DNA of 64,000 nt from Deroplatys truncata (GCA_030765065.1 CM060990.1:494316190-494380189), one strand, 5' to 3'. Positions 12,157-23,440 are shown, counted from the stretch's first letter. Translations and numbers: made by a program. Notes: generated from the letters alone by a model not told the origin.

Positions 12157-13235
12157 TACTATCATAACCTAAAGGAAATAAACTATTGCAAGGAGATGCA
12201 CAAGATATCAAGAATGGAAAAAAGCACCATTGTAAAAACTTACTAGTAGCAATCCTGGGTAGTTCATTAATGCCAGTCCTTCTGGTTTTAACCATCCACA
12301 CTTTGTTGTGGGAAAAATAAAAGTTTGTGCTTGTTGTTGGTAATGATGTTTATAACAGTGTCTGAGTTAATCCCCTGCGAAGGTTATTTACAGAAACGTG
12401 GTGCAGTATCCACCCCTATTACAAACTAAATATTTTGACATTTTATGCTATTATTGTGACCAAGCTGAAAGCTTCCATGCATGAACCAGTAAAGGCCCTT
12501 CCATCATTTCATTTCCTTGATAAGAGCATGGTAAAGGAATGGGAAACAATAAACCCATATTTTTCACATTATAAATATTGAGTATTTTATCATTATTCCT
12601 TTTATTTTTTATTTCCTTAAGAAATCCTTGAATGTCACATTAATTTATTGTACTTTTCTTCTTAAGTAATATACTATGTGCAGCACCACAGATAGTTTAT
12701 TGCTTAAAGTGCATACAGCTGAGTGTTTTGCACCTTGCTGTTATGTAGCAGTTTTTATTGCCAGTAATCATTGAATGTTCTATATCAAAGTTATTTCATA
12801 AGATCCAAAGTGATAGCCTACTTCTACTGCTAAACTAATTAAGACAGTGTTTTGGAAAATCATTTGCACATGCTTTTATCAAGCTTAATTTTGTTCACGT
12901 CTACTGTTAAATGCTGACAGCATTCATGTGAAATGCTCAACTTCCCTTCCAAGAATGATAGTATTTGCACATCCATTCAATGACCTGCACTGTTACTTAC
13001 TTACATGCATCTTAGTTTTCATATAAAGTCTTTCAGAATGGATGTACTTAGCCTACATAATGAATAGCCATGTGTGTTGTTTCTTAATGCAATTAATAAA
13101 CGTAAATGTACATAAAATGTGTGCCTTGAAGCTTCCCCATTAGACTTCTAAGAAGAAAAGGGGATAGGTTTCTTATATAGTTAATTATTATTGCTTTTTG
13201 TAACAAAACTGGTAACAATAAACAGAAGCTGAAAT

Positions 13236-13548
13236 AGCCACTTTTTTGAAGTTGAATAAATTGTGTTGATGTTTAAGGATCAATATGTTTTCCTACATTG
13301 AGTTTCCTGTTCTCTGTGATATATTTTAACAGTTCTGGGTATTTCATCATTTTCTTGTCAGAAATGTGCTACTACTGCTGAGTTTTCTTCTTGTCAATAT
13401 TTTACATTCCTGAGGTGTTATTTGGCCTGTGTTTCTACACTTTTTTTGTTTTACTGTTATAGAATTTGTCACACTGATTGCAATTTATTTTATAAACACC
13501 TGATTTATTCTTTTTGGGTATGGGGACTCTGTTGAATTCATAGTTGTT
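13236..13548 (-). pseudogene. Penelope-like GIY-YIG nuclease fragment (left-arm copy)
   Basis: Mirror image of the fragment at 26638-26950; see that entry for motifs. It shares the arm's near-perfect identity. Confidence 0.55.
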
Positions 13549-13752
13549 GCTTATTTCAAGGAAGTCCTTAAGCAACAATCTTCAATTCACAGACATTACT
13601 CTTTCAGGCAAGTAAGAAGACACTTATTCATATAAAGGAAGCTCTGATCTCCACTTATATGCACTAAGGAGAGTCGATGCATCTTGCATCAGTTGTCTAC
13701 AATGGAGGTTAATGAGGATATTGATTTCAGAGTAACACAACCAATGGCATTT

Positions 13753-14776
13753 GATATGATATGATATGATATCTTTATTGAGTGTTGAGGCAATACAATG
13801 CATTTGGGCAGGATCAGCGTCGAGCCCTAGCTCCTATTGCCGATCATACCCAAGCTTCCGCATTTACCTACAAAACATGTGTGTTGAGTTAGCTTCATAT
13901 CGCTAACAGTTTCTCATTTAAAGTCACTATACTGCTTAGTGTTCTTCTCCCATTCCCATCACCTTCCCTTACTTCCTCCGATCGTCTTTGAATCTCCACT
14001 ATCAGCAGGAAATGGGAACTATTAGATGCAAATTTAGAGAATACTTATTGTGTACCCCGTGCTGATCGGCCATAACATTTGCTCGTTCATATTAAGAAAT
14101 GTAACTCTCCCTTCTAGCCCTCTCCGTGTTTACTATCCTTTATATCTAAATCATTCACTTCACAATTTCATATAAATCTATCACTTGCTTATCAATACAC
14201 TTGCCTTTACTTTGTCTAATTTATTCCCTTCTATTCTTTCTATAGTTACTCTCCCTCCCTATTCTATTAACTCCCCCATTATTACTGCTTCTGTATTCCC
14301 ATACTTCTCACAGAGCCTGCTCTATTTCTATACGTATGGCACACTTTCCTACTCCATAAATCTATTCCTGTTGGCTCCCTTGACGGTCCCGCTTTGTTTC
14401 TGTCCAAAACCCGTAAACTCCCATTGGGTGTCAACACAATGCTTTCTTCTTCCACCAATTCGCCACTCTGAAACCACGCCTCTGCCCTGCCCGCAACCAT
14501 ATCACGTGGCGATTGAACTTCTTCCCTCCTTGATGATGTCACTTTCTTAACTTTGCCAGCTGTTGCCCTTACGTCACTCTGATCTGACGTCACTACGTCG
14601 TCTCCCAATCTTCTCTCTGACACAACCATCTTCTTCCCGCCAGCCTCACGTAGCAGTGACATAACTTCCATATATCCATCCTTCGCCGATTTCCAATCGC
14701 TCTTTGGACTTTCTTCCAATCTGCATTCCTTCTCTCTGGTCTCGGATGTATTTGGCTGAAACATTTCCTGCTCCTG
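13753..14776 (-). mobile_element. Retroposon with (ATATC)n-type tail (left-arm copy)
   Basis: Exact mirror of the element at 25410-26433, including its target duplications. Because both arms carry it at the same mirrored site, the insertion predates the inverted duplication or was copied across by gene conversion. Confidence 0.8.
14282..14764 (-). CDS. Uncharacterised 160-codon ORF in the retroposon (left-arm copy)
   Basis: Same protein as 25422-25904, read on the opposite strand. See that entry for the description. It begins MFQPNTSETREKE and ends at a stop with no frame damage. Confidence 0.4.
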   Translation of the reverse strand: MFQPNTSETREKECRLEESPKSDWKSAKDGYMEVMSLLREAGGKKMVVSERRLGDDVVTSDQSDVRATAGKVKKVTSSRREEVQSPRDMVAGRAEAWFQSGELVEEESIVLTPNGSLRVLDRNKAGPSREPTGIDLWSRKVCHTYRNRAGSVRSMGIQKQ

Positions 14777-15159
14777 CAATCAATGGCATTTACTTTCCCC
14801 CATAATATCAAGCAACTTTTATTCAAAACATTTCTTTCTACATTGCTTAGTTTTGGAGATATTGTACAGTCTCAACTTAAATGGTCCACCTGTATGTTTA
14901 CACATTTATGATGCCCAAAATCCTTTAGTCCCTAAAAAATGAGATTTTGGCTGCATTTATTCAGAAGCATTTTATAAAATCCTAAACATAAAATGCGGAA
15001 ATATTTCTACAATAAACAAAGTACATCTCTGCAGTGCTTTTCTCCATCAACTTGCTTATTTTGCCAAACTTATTATTTTCAAAAATATTAAATCATTATG
15101 TACACCTTAATTGAGTTTTTTAATTATGGACGCTAGTAGGTTATATAAGACAGATCGAG

Positions 15160-15660
15160 CATGTTTTTTGCGTTTATATGGGAAAAGATAGGGAAAACGA
15201 GGGAAGATGCTAGGCTAGGAGAGCATCCAAGGAGGAAAAGTGCGTTTATATGGGGGAGATAGGGAATACGAGGAGAGTTGTCAGGCTAGACAGGGGTTGA
15301 AAGGTCTGAATATATGCTTTATAAGGGAAAGGATAGGGAAAACGATAGGAGATGCTAGGTTGAGAGAGTCTTCATGGAGGAAAATGAGTTTATATGGGGG
15401 AGATAGGGAAAACGAGGGTAGATGCTAGGTTAGACAGAGGTTGAAGTAGGAGGAATGTGCTTTATACGAGAGTGACAGGGAATACGAGGAGAAGTGCTAG
15501 GCTAGTCAGAGCTCGAGTAGAGTATACGATTATATACGAAAGATAGGGCGTAGATGATAAGGCTAGACAGGTACTGAAGGAGGGGAATATAGACTTACAT
15601 ACAGGAGGGATAGGGAATACGAGGAGAGGTGCTAGACTAGACAGGACTTGAAGGGTAGAA
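15160..15660 (-). repeat. TATAAACG-type tandem array (left-arm copy)
   Basis: Mirror of 24526-25026. On the plus strand each unit shows CGTTTATATG(G)GGGA/GAGATAGGGAA and GCTAGGTTAGA-like blocks. It is inside the left arm and was duplicated with it. Confidence 0.85.
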
Positions 15661-16175
15661 TATAACTATTTTAGAACACACTTAGAAGCTTTTTAGATAC
15701 ATGCTTAGCTAACTTTGCAGGTATTCTGATGATGTTTAATGCGGTGGAACAGGCATTTGACATCCTCTTACTGGCTTTAAAATATTTTTAGACACAGAAA
15801 CAGATACGTGTTTTAGGGTATTGGGGTAAGCATTTTAACCAGTGTACTAGGAATTGTGGTAGCATTTTAGTGTTCATTTAGAAACATTTTAGGCATAGTT
15901 AAAGGTATTTTTGATATGGACAAGGCTTTCAGGACATTCTGGTATGAGGCAGGGGAATTTTAGGTGTATCAGCAGCATTTTGGGAACTGGAGCAGGTAGA
16001 TTCAAGGTATTCATATAAGCTTCAGAATATTTCGAGGCGTTTTATGATGCTTTTAAGGTATTTTGACAATTTTCAAGACGTTTTCAAAGCTCGTGCTAGA
16101 AGTGTTTATGGCTCTTTAAAGGTATTTTAGGTTATGGATGTGGCATAGGCACAAACCATTAAGAGCTCCTGAAGG

Positions 16176-16470
16176 GGCTTTTGGAAAGTGTAGTGGGTGT
16201 TTTATAGGCTTTGGATAAGTGTAGTGGCTGTTTTATAGGCTTTTGGAAAGAGTAGTAGGTGTTTTATCGGCTTTTGGATAAGTGTAGTGGCTGTTTTATT
16301 GGCTTTTGGAAAGTGTAGCGGCTGTTTTATAGGCTTTGGAAAGAGTAGTGACTGTTTTATCGGCTTTTGAATAAGTGTAGTGACTGTTTTGTCGGCTTTT
16401 GGATAAGTGTAGTGACTGTTTATTGGCTTTTGGTAAATGTAGTGGCTGTTTTTATGAGGGCTTTTGGGAA
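16176..16470 (-). repeat. About 30-bp tandem array (left-arm copy)
   Basis: Mirror of 23716-24010: roughly ten units of GTGTAGTGGCTGTTTTATNG plus GCTTTTGGAAA. Small length and base differences between units match one-to-one between the arms. Confidence 0.88.
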
Positions 16471-16969
16471 ATGGGTTTCAGGCATTCTCTCTTGTTTATA
16501 GAGTTTTTCTCTTGTATTACACAGGTCTTATGATCTATAACCATTTCTAACGTTTTTACAGTCATATCGGATCCTTTTATGGTCTTCTCAATATTCTAAT
16601 GCTACCATGTATGAAAGTATGTAGAGATGCCTTTTATAACCCAACCTTAAGCTCTGATAGTGATATTATTGTTTTTATTCAACTGTTCTGTTTTTGTATG
16701 GTTAATTGTTGGTTAGGTGTATCGTCTTTACCAGATAATTGATGCTTTATTAGATAAGGATTGTAAGGGTAGATGTCTCTCCCCTTTTATCTAGGCTTGA
16801 GACTAGCACTAGGATTTGCTCCTAATGGCAGGGTTACCACCTCCCACTCAACATTCTTATTTTTATTTATTCTTAGGTGTCTGCTAGATGTATACACAGT
16901 ACATGGCAAACTTTCACTTTTTAAAGTTGTAGACTCACGAGAAAATTATCATCTAAGGATTAGATTCTC

Positions 16970-17440
16970 TTAGGCACTGCTTGTAATGCTGTAATGGCCA
17001 TATGCATATGTCGTTATTCCATCCTCAGCAACGACTCTCTTATCGTCGTATGGAGTCAATGCAATTTTATTCACTTGCACTGTGGCAACAGTATGTTTTC
17101 GTGACAGGATCAGATTCATGGGTGTCATTATTTCTCCGCCTTTAAGACAGTCTGTATAACTGTCGAATGTGATGTGCTGCTTAATAGCGCCACGTTTTAT
17201 ACCTTTAATCTTTTTTATGATTGAGTCGTGGATATCTAACGCATACATCTTAGGTCGCAGTCCGACAAAGCGTTGGATGATTTTACCATTAGCCTCATCT
17301 TTAAATTTTCCAAGCACTTTCTTGTTTAGAGCTGAATAGCATATATGGTTTGTAGGATAATCAGCCGTATCCAGATGCTCAAGAAAACGTAGCTTGTCCT
17401 TGTACACATCTTCAGTTGTAACTTGATGGATGAATGAATC
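16970..17440 (-). pseudogene. Headless inverted copy of the polymerase 3' end
   Basis: The minus strand encodes the last 156 residues of the 1,216-residue polymerase, from the second aspartate of the YMDTDS motif (residue 1061) to the stop. Upstream of 17440 the frame runs on into unrelated sequence (to 17497). Without exonuclease and most palm motifs it cannot make a polymerase. No frame damage is present, as expected for a recently made or continually homogenised copy. Confidence 0.9.
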
Positions 17441-17465
17441 CTTGTTTTGATGGTGAACTCTCATA

Positions 17466-17820
17466 CACTTTAGGTCGGGTCTTGCACGAAAGACCAATTA
17501 AACCGATTTAAGACCACCAACTCCAGCAGTAACCCTGAGTTGATCCAGAAGACTCATGCTACTTGGGTCGTCTTTGCCTGAAAGACCAATTAAACCAATT
17601 GAACCAATTGAACCAATTAAAATAACCATTAATTTATCCAGAACGTACCGCTACTTGGGTCGGCTTTGCCTGAAAGATCAATTAAACCAATTGAACCAAT
17701 TAAAAAACCATTAATATATCCAGAAACCCCATGTGCTTTAGGTCCCCTTTGCCCGAAAGACCAATTGAACCAATTGAACCAATTTAAAAACGATTAATTT
17801 ATCCAGAAACCCCAAATAAC
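17466..17820 (+). repeat. Tandem repeat, about 90-115-bp units, upstream of the polymerase
   Basis: About three to four diverged units, each with TGCCTGAAAGACCAATTAAA, runs of the 10-mer AACCAATTGA, and ATTAATTTATCCAGAA. It is the first unique sequence of the palindrome loop after the left-arm breakpoint at 17440. Confidence 0.8.
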
Positions 17821-18494
17821 AACTACTGACTTTTTATGCCCTTTTAGCATCAACAAGGATTCACATAGTCCTGTATTATTGATTAGTTACGGAAAGATAT
17901 CTCTAGGGACCGGAGTTCGAGTCTCACCAGAGTTTTAAACTTTGATGTTTCATTATTCCCGAAGTAGGGCAGCTAGACTCTTCGAACAAATTACATTAAA
18001 TTGATAGCAGTGGATAGATTCTCTGAACAACTATTTAGGAGTCCGAAGTTCATATCCGACCTCGAATCGGTAAAACCTAAATGGTTAATTCTTAATGAGT
18101 TAAAAGACTTAGACAAATATAGTAAATCAGAATAAGTTTATAGCACTAAGAGGCTTAGTGAAAGACTTTTCAGGTATCATTAGAAAATAATTGTAATCAA
18201 GCTATTTAAGGATTAATTTTTTACTATTATCTTAGAGCAAAATATTTAATGATCAAAAGCTATTAAACTAAGGGAGTTGTATGGGCGGAATAAAAATGTA
18301 TTTATTAGATGTAATTCATTATCTGTGTTAAACCGTGATATGTACTTAGGTAACCTATGGTCCTTGTTCGAATCTTATAACAATTTAATGGTTCATAAAT
18401 ATTAAACTAGGAGACATATGCGGCTGGAATAAAAAGTGTTTAACCCATATATTTATAAGTATACTTAAGTATCCTCAGGTCTGAATTAAAATTC
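17821..18494 (+). other. Loop region with scattered tRNA B-box-like motifs
   Basis: No gene. Three spots resemble the RNA polymerase III B box: GGAGTTCGAGTCTC near 17911, AAGTTCATATCC near 18040, and TTGTTCGAATCTTA near 18364. I find no paired A box, so they are not called tRNAs. The matching region of the second polymerase locus also has tRNA-like repeats. Confidence 0.35.
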
Positions 18495-19215
18495 TTAATT
18501 TTCTTTCTTTTTTTCTTTCTGTTTTTCTTCTTTCTCTCTTTCCTTCTTCCTTTCTACTTTATTCCTTTCTTCTTCTTGATCAGCACACACCCCTGCACCC
18601 ACACACACACACATACACAGACATAAACACACAGACTCATACACACACACACACACACACACGCAGACACACACCCACGGACATACACACACACACGCAG
18701 ACATACACACCCCGAGACAGTTCAAAACACACACACATACACACACACCCCCACAGATACACACACATACACGCACACACACATACACACAGACTCACAC
18801 ACAGATATACACACACACGCACACACAGACATAAACACACAGACTCACACACACACACGCACACACACATAATCACACAGACTCACACACACACACTGAC
18901 ATACACACACATACACACAGACTCACATACAGATACACACACACGCACACACAGACATACACACACACAGACACACACATACACACAGACTCACACACAG
19001 ATACACACACACACACGCAGACACGCACAGATACACACACACGGACATACACACACACGCAGACATACACACACATAGACATACACACACAGACTCACAC
19101 ACACACCGATACACACACACTCACACACAGACTCGCACACACATACAGACACACACACACAGACACGCACACCCCGAGACAGTTCAAAACACACACACAC
19201 ACACATACACACACA
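18495..19215 (+). repeat. Pyrimidine tract and CA-rich tandem array upstream of the polymerase promoter
   Basis: A TTTC/TTCTT tract (18495-18565) leads into a long (CA)-rich array with interspersed CAGACAT, CAGACTCA and CAGATA units. The segment CCCCGAGACAGTTCAAAACA occurs twice, near 18712 and 19173, so part of the array is itself duplicated at about 461 bp. The cysteine/valine-rich minus-strand frames are repeat artefacts. Confidence 0.93.
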
Positions 19216-19398
19216 GATACATACGCAGACATACACAACACATTCGAGCACCTCTCCAAACACACGAACATGTTCGAACACCTACGGAAACGTCCGAATA
19301 CCTGTGTAACGTATTGAGATATAAGAGTTTAGACGCTTAATCATCGTTTTATTATTAAAATTCAGTATATAATTGATCTAAAAGGTTCGTGCTAGCTC

Positions 19399-19431
19399 TA
19401 TAAATAGGGTGACCGCGGACACTGGACTTCA
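19399..19431 (+). promoter_or_regulatory. TATA box and initiator of the polymerase gene
   Basis: TATAAATA at 19399-19406 is followed, 32 bases from its first T, by an initiator-like TTCATTG with the A at 19431. This is the canonical RNA polymerase II core-promoter spacing. The same box and GGACTTCATT initiator are conserved, at 30-32 bases, in three tandem copies before the second polymerase locus. Transcription would give a leader of about 135 bases before the ATG at 19566. Confidence 0.75.
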
Positions 19432-19565
19432 TTGCGCTAATTAGTCTTGCGGTGTTAACATCGTGTTCTCGCCAAGAATAATCAGCTTTCTAAAGTGTTA
19501 TCAAGGCAAAAAGGTTTACATTTCCCTTGAAGAAGGAATAATACGTTATTGCATCAAGAATAAAA

Positions 19566-22500
19566 ATGAATAACTCAGCATATAAGGATATTATTCCAAG
19601 CGCTACTGGATACGCTTGTAGTAAATGTAGAAAGGAATTCCTCCGAAGTTATGACAAGAGAAGACACGAGATGAGCTGCAAGAAGCTCTTCAAATGTAAA
19701 CATTGTAATGTAACCTTTAATGATGGTTATAAGGGACAGCGGCACGAGGACGTATGTGAAATAAGCAGTACTCAGAAGAAAAGCAGATTGGAGCCTACCA
19801 AACATCACATATTATCCACAATGGAGGGCTGTGACATGAAAGAGTACGAGACAGCGTTCGAAGGACGATTGAAATCGTATTTTATACGATGCGATTCATC
19901 TAAGGACTTGAATATGTACCTGCATGAGGCCAAACAACGAATAATCCAGGCAGTGCATAAAGAGCTTGGTATTCACAAGAGTGTGAAAATTAATCTGCTG
20001 GTTGAGTGCCGATTTGTAAACAGTATCGGAGAAACCTGTGACAAAACATTTAAAACACGGAATCAAGCTGCTTTCTTAGAAACGGATCTGGACTCTATGC
20101 TGGAAAAGAAAATGAAGAAGTTGGTTACTGAAATGGAGGATTCACAACTGAAGGGGAGCAGCTGGGCTCTGCTTGCTGTGGAAGGGGTGCGTCTTCGTAT
20201 TAACAAGTACAAGCCCTTACGAGGCAGTAGCTACATACCCCTACCTCCATCTGTTGGAGCTAAAGAAGCTTGCATTAACATCCAAAACTATAAGGATGAG
20301 CAATGTTTTATATATTCTGTATTGGCTAAATTTGTTGAGAAGAATGCACAGCGTGTGAGCAAATATAAGAAACTTCATGATAAGTACAACTTCAGCTGCG
20401 TTTCCTATCCTACTCCACTTTCTCAAATACCTAAATTTGAGAAGCTTAATAGGATGTCTATCAACGTTTTCGGATTGGATGATAAGCATGAAGTGTATCC
20501 GATAAAGGTTGCTGACACTGAGCTACCTGACCACCGTGACCTCCTACTATTGAGTGACTGTAGTGGAAAACATCACTATGTATATATCAAGAATTTTGAG
20601 AAGCTCGTTCGACGTCAGAAAACTAAGCATGATGGAGTGATATATACCTGTAAGCGGTGCTTTACTCACTTTGACAATCAGTATGGACGAAGTGGGCTGG
20701 AAAAGCTGCAAGAACATGCATCCATCTGTAATCAGCATGATGTTGCAAGGGTAGTTATGCCTACAAAGGAGAAATCAATTGTACAGTTTAAAAATTTTGA
20801 AAGGATGTTGAAACTACCTTACGTCATCTATGCCGACTTTGAAAGCATTCTCGCTCCATGTCATATATGCATACCCAGTCCTGAAACTTCTTATACAACC
20901 CCTTATCAAGAGCATACAGCAATGAGCTTCTGTGTTTACGTTAAACCATCAACCAGCGTTGAACATCTGGAAACTGGTCTTCCTAAGCATCCCTATGTAT
21001 ATCGTGGTGTTGATGCTACTCAGAAGTTTATGGAATACCTGTCATTCCTTGCAAAGGAGATTAATAATATATACAAATCTGTCATGCCCCTGAAACTTAC
21101 AGATCAACAGCAAAAGGATTTTGAGTCTTCTATAGTATGCTACTTGTGTGGAAAAACCTTTACAGAAGTGAACTATAAGGTACGCGATCATGATCACATC
21201 AGTGGTGAATACCGAGGAAGTCTTCATAATGAATGCAATTTAGCCTGTAAAACGCCTAAATATATCCCTGTCTTCATGCACAACCTCAGTGGGTATGACT
21301 CACACTTCATTGTTAAGGAGTTGGGATGTACAAGTGAACGTGTGGAGGTAATTCCTAACTCTGAAGAAAGCTATATCTCATTCTCCAAGTATGTAGGAGA
21401 TATAAAGCTTCGGTTTGTAGATAGTTTTCGGTTCCTGAGTACAAGCTTGGATAAGCTGGTAAAAAATCTGACATCGTACCCTGAAACATTGAAGTACTTC
21501 GGAGAAGACAAGATGAAATTGATGACACGTAAGGGTGTATTTCCCTATGATTACGTCACTTCATGGAACGTCTTGAACGAGACCTGCCTGCCTCCTAAGG
21601 ACTCCTTCTACAATAAATTAAATGAAGAGGAAATTAGTGATGCTGACTACGATCATGCTAAAAATGTATGGGAGCTGTTTAATGTGAGAAACCTGGGTGA
21701 ATACAGTGACCTCTACTTAATCTCGGATGTTCTTCTTCTAGCTGATGTCTTTGAGACATTCAGAGAGCAAACTCTCAAAACGCATAAAGTTGATCCAGCA
21801 CATTATTTTACCTCTCCAGGACTTACATGGGACGCCATGTTACTGTATACTGGAATCGAACTGGAACTGTTACAGGATTATGACCAACTACTCATGATAG
21901 AATCCGGCATAAGAGGAGGTTTATGCCAAGTTTCCCACCGCTATGCAGAGGCTAATAACACTTACATGGACAAGTTTGATCCGTCGAGACCAACCCAATT
22001 CATCACATATGAGGACGCTAATAACCAATATGGGTGGGCAATGTGTCACGCCCTTCCTTTTGGTGGATTTCAGTGGGTTTCACCTGAAGAAATAAACTTA
22101 CAAAGACTAGAAGAAGATGATCCTCATGGATACTTATTAGAAGTTGACATCGAGTATCCTGCTGAACTCCATGATCTGCATAATGATTTACCATTCCTGC
22201 CTGAGTGTCTGAAACCAAAGGAGTCTACTACAAAGAAGTTAATTCCTCACCTTGGATCACGAAAGAAGTATGTAGTGCATTACATGACTTTGAAGCAAGC
22301 TCTTAGTCATGGACTACGACTAGCAAAAATCCATCGTGTGCTACAATTCCGACAGTCACAGTGGTTAAAACCGTATGTGGAATTTAACAACAGACTACGA
22401 CAAAAGGCTGCAAATGATTTTGAGAAGGATCTCTACAAACTGTTCAACAATGCTATGTTTGGAAAAGCAATGGAGAACTTTCGTAATCGTGTGGATATAC

Positions 22501-23216
22501 GGTTGGTGGCAAACGAGAAGACTCTGGAAAAGTTAATTGCAAAGCCTACGTTTATCGATCGAACAATATATGCTACCAATCTAGCTGCTGTGCATATGGC
22601 CTCCCGACAGATCGTCTTCAACAAGCCTATATACATTGGAATGAGTGTGTTGGACATCTCCAAGACATTAATGTACCACTATCATTATGATGTGTTGTTA
22701 CCGCATTATGGAGTTGAAAACCTGAAGCTGATGTATATGGACACTGATTCATTCATCCATCAAGTTACAACTGAAGATGTGTACAAGGACAAGCTACGTT
22801 TTCTTGAGCATCTGGATACGGCTGATTATCCTACAAACCATATATGCTATTCAGCTCTAAACAAGAAAGTGCTTGGAAAATTTAAAGATGAGGCTAATGG
22901 TAAAATCATCCAACGCTTTGTCGGACTGCGACCTAAGATGTATGCGTTAGATATCCACGACTCAATCATAAAAAAGATTAAAGGTATAAAACGTGGCGCT
23001 ATTAAGCAGCACATCACATTCGACAGTTATACAGACTGTCTTAAAGGCGGAGAAATAATGACACCCATGAATCTGATCCTGTCACGAAAACATACTGTTG
23101 CCACAGTGCAAGTGAATAAAATTGCATTGACTCCATACGACGATAAGAGAGTCGTTGCTGAGGATGGAATAACGACATATGCATATGGCCATTACAGCAT
23201 TACAAGCAGTGCCTAA
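19566..23216 (+). CDS. Protein-primed family B DNA polymerase, Polinton/Maverick type, intact
   Basis: A single open frame of 1,216 residues. Two zinc-finger-like CxxC...HxxxC units stand at the N-terminus (C18, C21, H34, C38; C44, C47, H60, C64), and a third finger-like segment near residue 360. Exonuclease motifs: Exo I YADFES (D424, E426), Exo II NLSGYDSH (D578), Exo III YLISDVLLLAD (D721). Between Exo I and II lies an endonuclease-VII-like segment (C525, C528, RDHDH at 540-544, HNECN at 554-558), as in Polinton polymerases. Palm motifs: A EDANNQYG (D817), B KLFNNAMFG (958-966), C YMDTDS (D1059, D1061). The C-terminus has the DDKRV...DGI pattern of the family. Known: these enzymes copy linear DNA from a protein primer with strand displacement. 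Inferred: functional as coded. No integrase, ATPase, protease or capsid gene is nearby. A cellular origin is unlikely. Confidence 0.93.
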   Translation: MNNSAYKDIIPSATGYACSKCRKEFLRSYDKRRHEMSCKKLFKCKHCNVTFNDGYKGQRHEDVCEISSTQKKSRLEPTKHHILSTMEGCDMKEYETAFEGRLKSYFIRCDSSKDLNMYLHEAKQRIIQAVHKELGIHKSVKINLLVECRFVNSIGETCDKTFKTRNQAAFLETDLDSMLEKKMKKLVTEMEDSQLKGSSWALLAVEGVRLRINKYKPLRGSSYIPLPPSVGAKEACINIQNYKDEQCFIYSVLAKFVEKNAQRVSKYKKLHDKYNFSCVSYPTPLSQIPKFEKLNRMSINVFGLDDKHEVYPIKVADTELPDHRDLLLLSDCSGKHHYVYIKNFEKLVRRQKTKHDGVIYTCKRCFTHFDNQYGRSGLEKLQEHASICNQHDVARVVMPTKEKSIVQFKNFERMLKLPYVIYADFESILAPCHICIPSPETSYTTPYQEHTAMSFCVYVKPSTSVEHLETGLPKHPYVYRGVDATQKFMEYLSFLAKEINNIYKSVMPLKLTDQQQKDFESSIVCYLCGKTFTEVNYKVRDHDHISGEYRGSLHNECNLACKTPKYIPVFMHNLSGYDSHFIVKELGCTSERVEVIPNSEESYISFSKYVGDIKLRFVDSFRFLSTSLDKLVKNLTSYPETLKYFGEDKMKLMTRKGVFPYDYVTSWNVLNETCLPPKDSFYNKLNEEEISDADYDHAKNVWELFNVRNLGEYSDLYLISDVLLLADVFETFREQTLKTHKVDPAHYFTSPGLTWDAMLLYTGIELELLQDYDQLLMIESGIRGGLCQVSHRYAEANNTYMDKFDPSRPTQFITYEDANNQYGWAMCHALPFGGFQWVSPEEINLQRLEEDDPHGYLLEVDIEYPAELHDLHNDLPFLPECLKPKESTTKKLIPHLGSRKKYVVHYMTLKQALSHGLRLAKIHRVLQFRQSQWLKPYVEFNNRLRQKAANDFEKDLYKLFNNAMFGKAMENFRNRVDIRLVANEKTLEKLIAKPTFIDRTIYATNLAAVHMASRQIVFNKPIYIGMSVLDISKTLMYHYHYDVLLPHYGVENLKLMYMDTDSFIHQVTTEDVYKDKLRFLEHLDTADYPTNHICYSALNKKVLGKFKDEANGKIIQRFVGLRPKMYALDIHDSIIKKIKGIKRGAIKQHITFDSYTDCLKGGEIMTPMNLILSRKHTVATVQVNKIALTPYDDKRVVAEDGITTYAYGHYSITSSA

Positions 23217-23314
23217 GAGAATCTAATCCTTAGATGATAATTTTCTCGTGAGTCTACAACTTTAAAAAGTGAAAGTTTGCCATGTACTGTGTATACATCT
23301 AGCAGACACCTAAG

Positions 23315-23440
23315 AATAAATAAAAATAAGAATGTTGAGTGGGAGGTGGTAACCCTGCCATTAGGAGCAAATCCTAGTGCTAGTCTCAAGCCTAGATAAA
23401 AGGGGAGAGACATCTACCCTTACAATCCTTATCTAATAAA
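23315..23440 (+). terminator. Candidate polyadenylation signals of the polymerase gene
   Basis: AATAAA occurs at 23315-23320 and again at 23435-23440, about 100 and 220 bases after the stop. The region is conserved in the second polymerase locus (an AATAAA near 46965). Being inside the arm, both signals are duplicated in inverted form. Confidence 0.45.

Larger units (their letters stand above)
12157..17440 (+). repeat. Left arm (5,284 bp) of a giant inverted repeat
   Basis: Every position x pairs with 40186 minus x in the right arm (22746-28029). I checked the ends, several internal blocks and the ORF mirror pairs; the offset never changes, so there are no net indels. I found two substitutions (12292/27894 and 13674/26512) in the parts compared by eye. 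The arm contains, inverted, everything from the middle of the polymerase gene to 4.8 kb beyond its stop: the headless polymerase end (16970-17440), the mirrored arrays, a retroposon and a Penelope-like fragment. Confidence 0.97.

Noticed and set aside
14185-14550. 121-residue ORF mirrored at 25636-26001
   Set aside because: Antisense to the retroposon ORF; low-complexity and without family motifs.
16773-16973. 66-residue ORF mirrored at 23213-23413
   Set aside because: It lies in the non-coding 3' flank of the polymerase on the opposite strand; not kept open in the second locus and has no motif.
18495-19281. Cys/Val-rich minus-strand open frames
   Set aside because: They are translations of the CA repeat in all frames and have no independent support.
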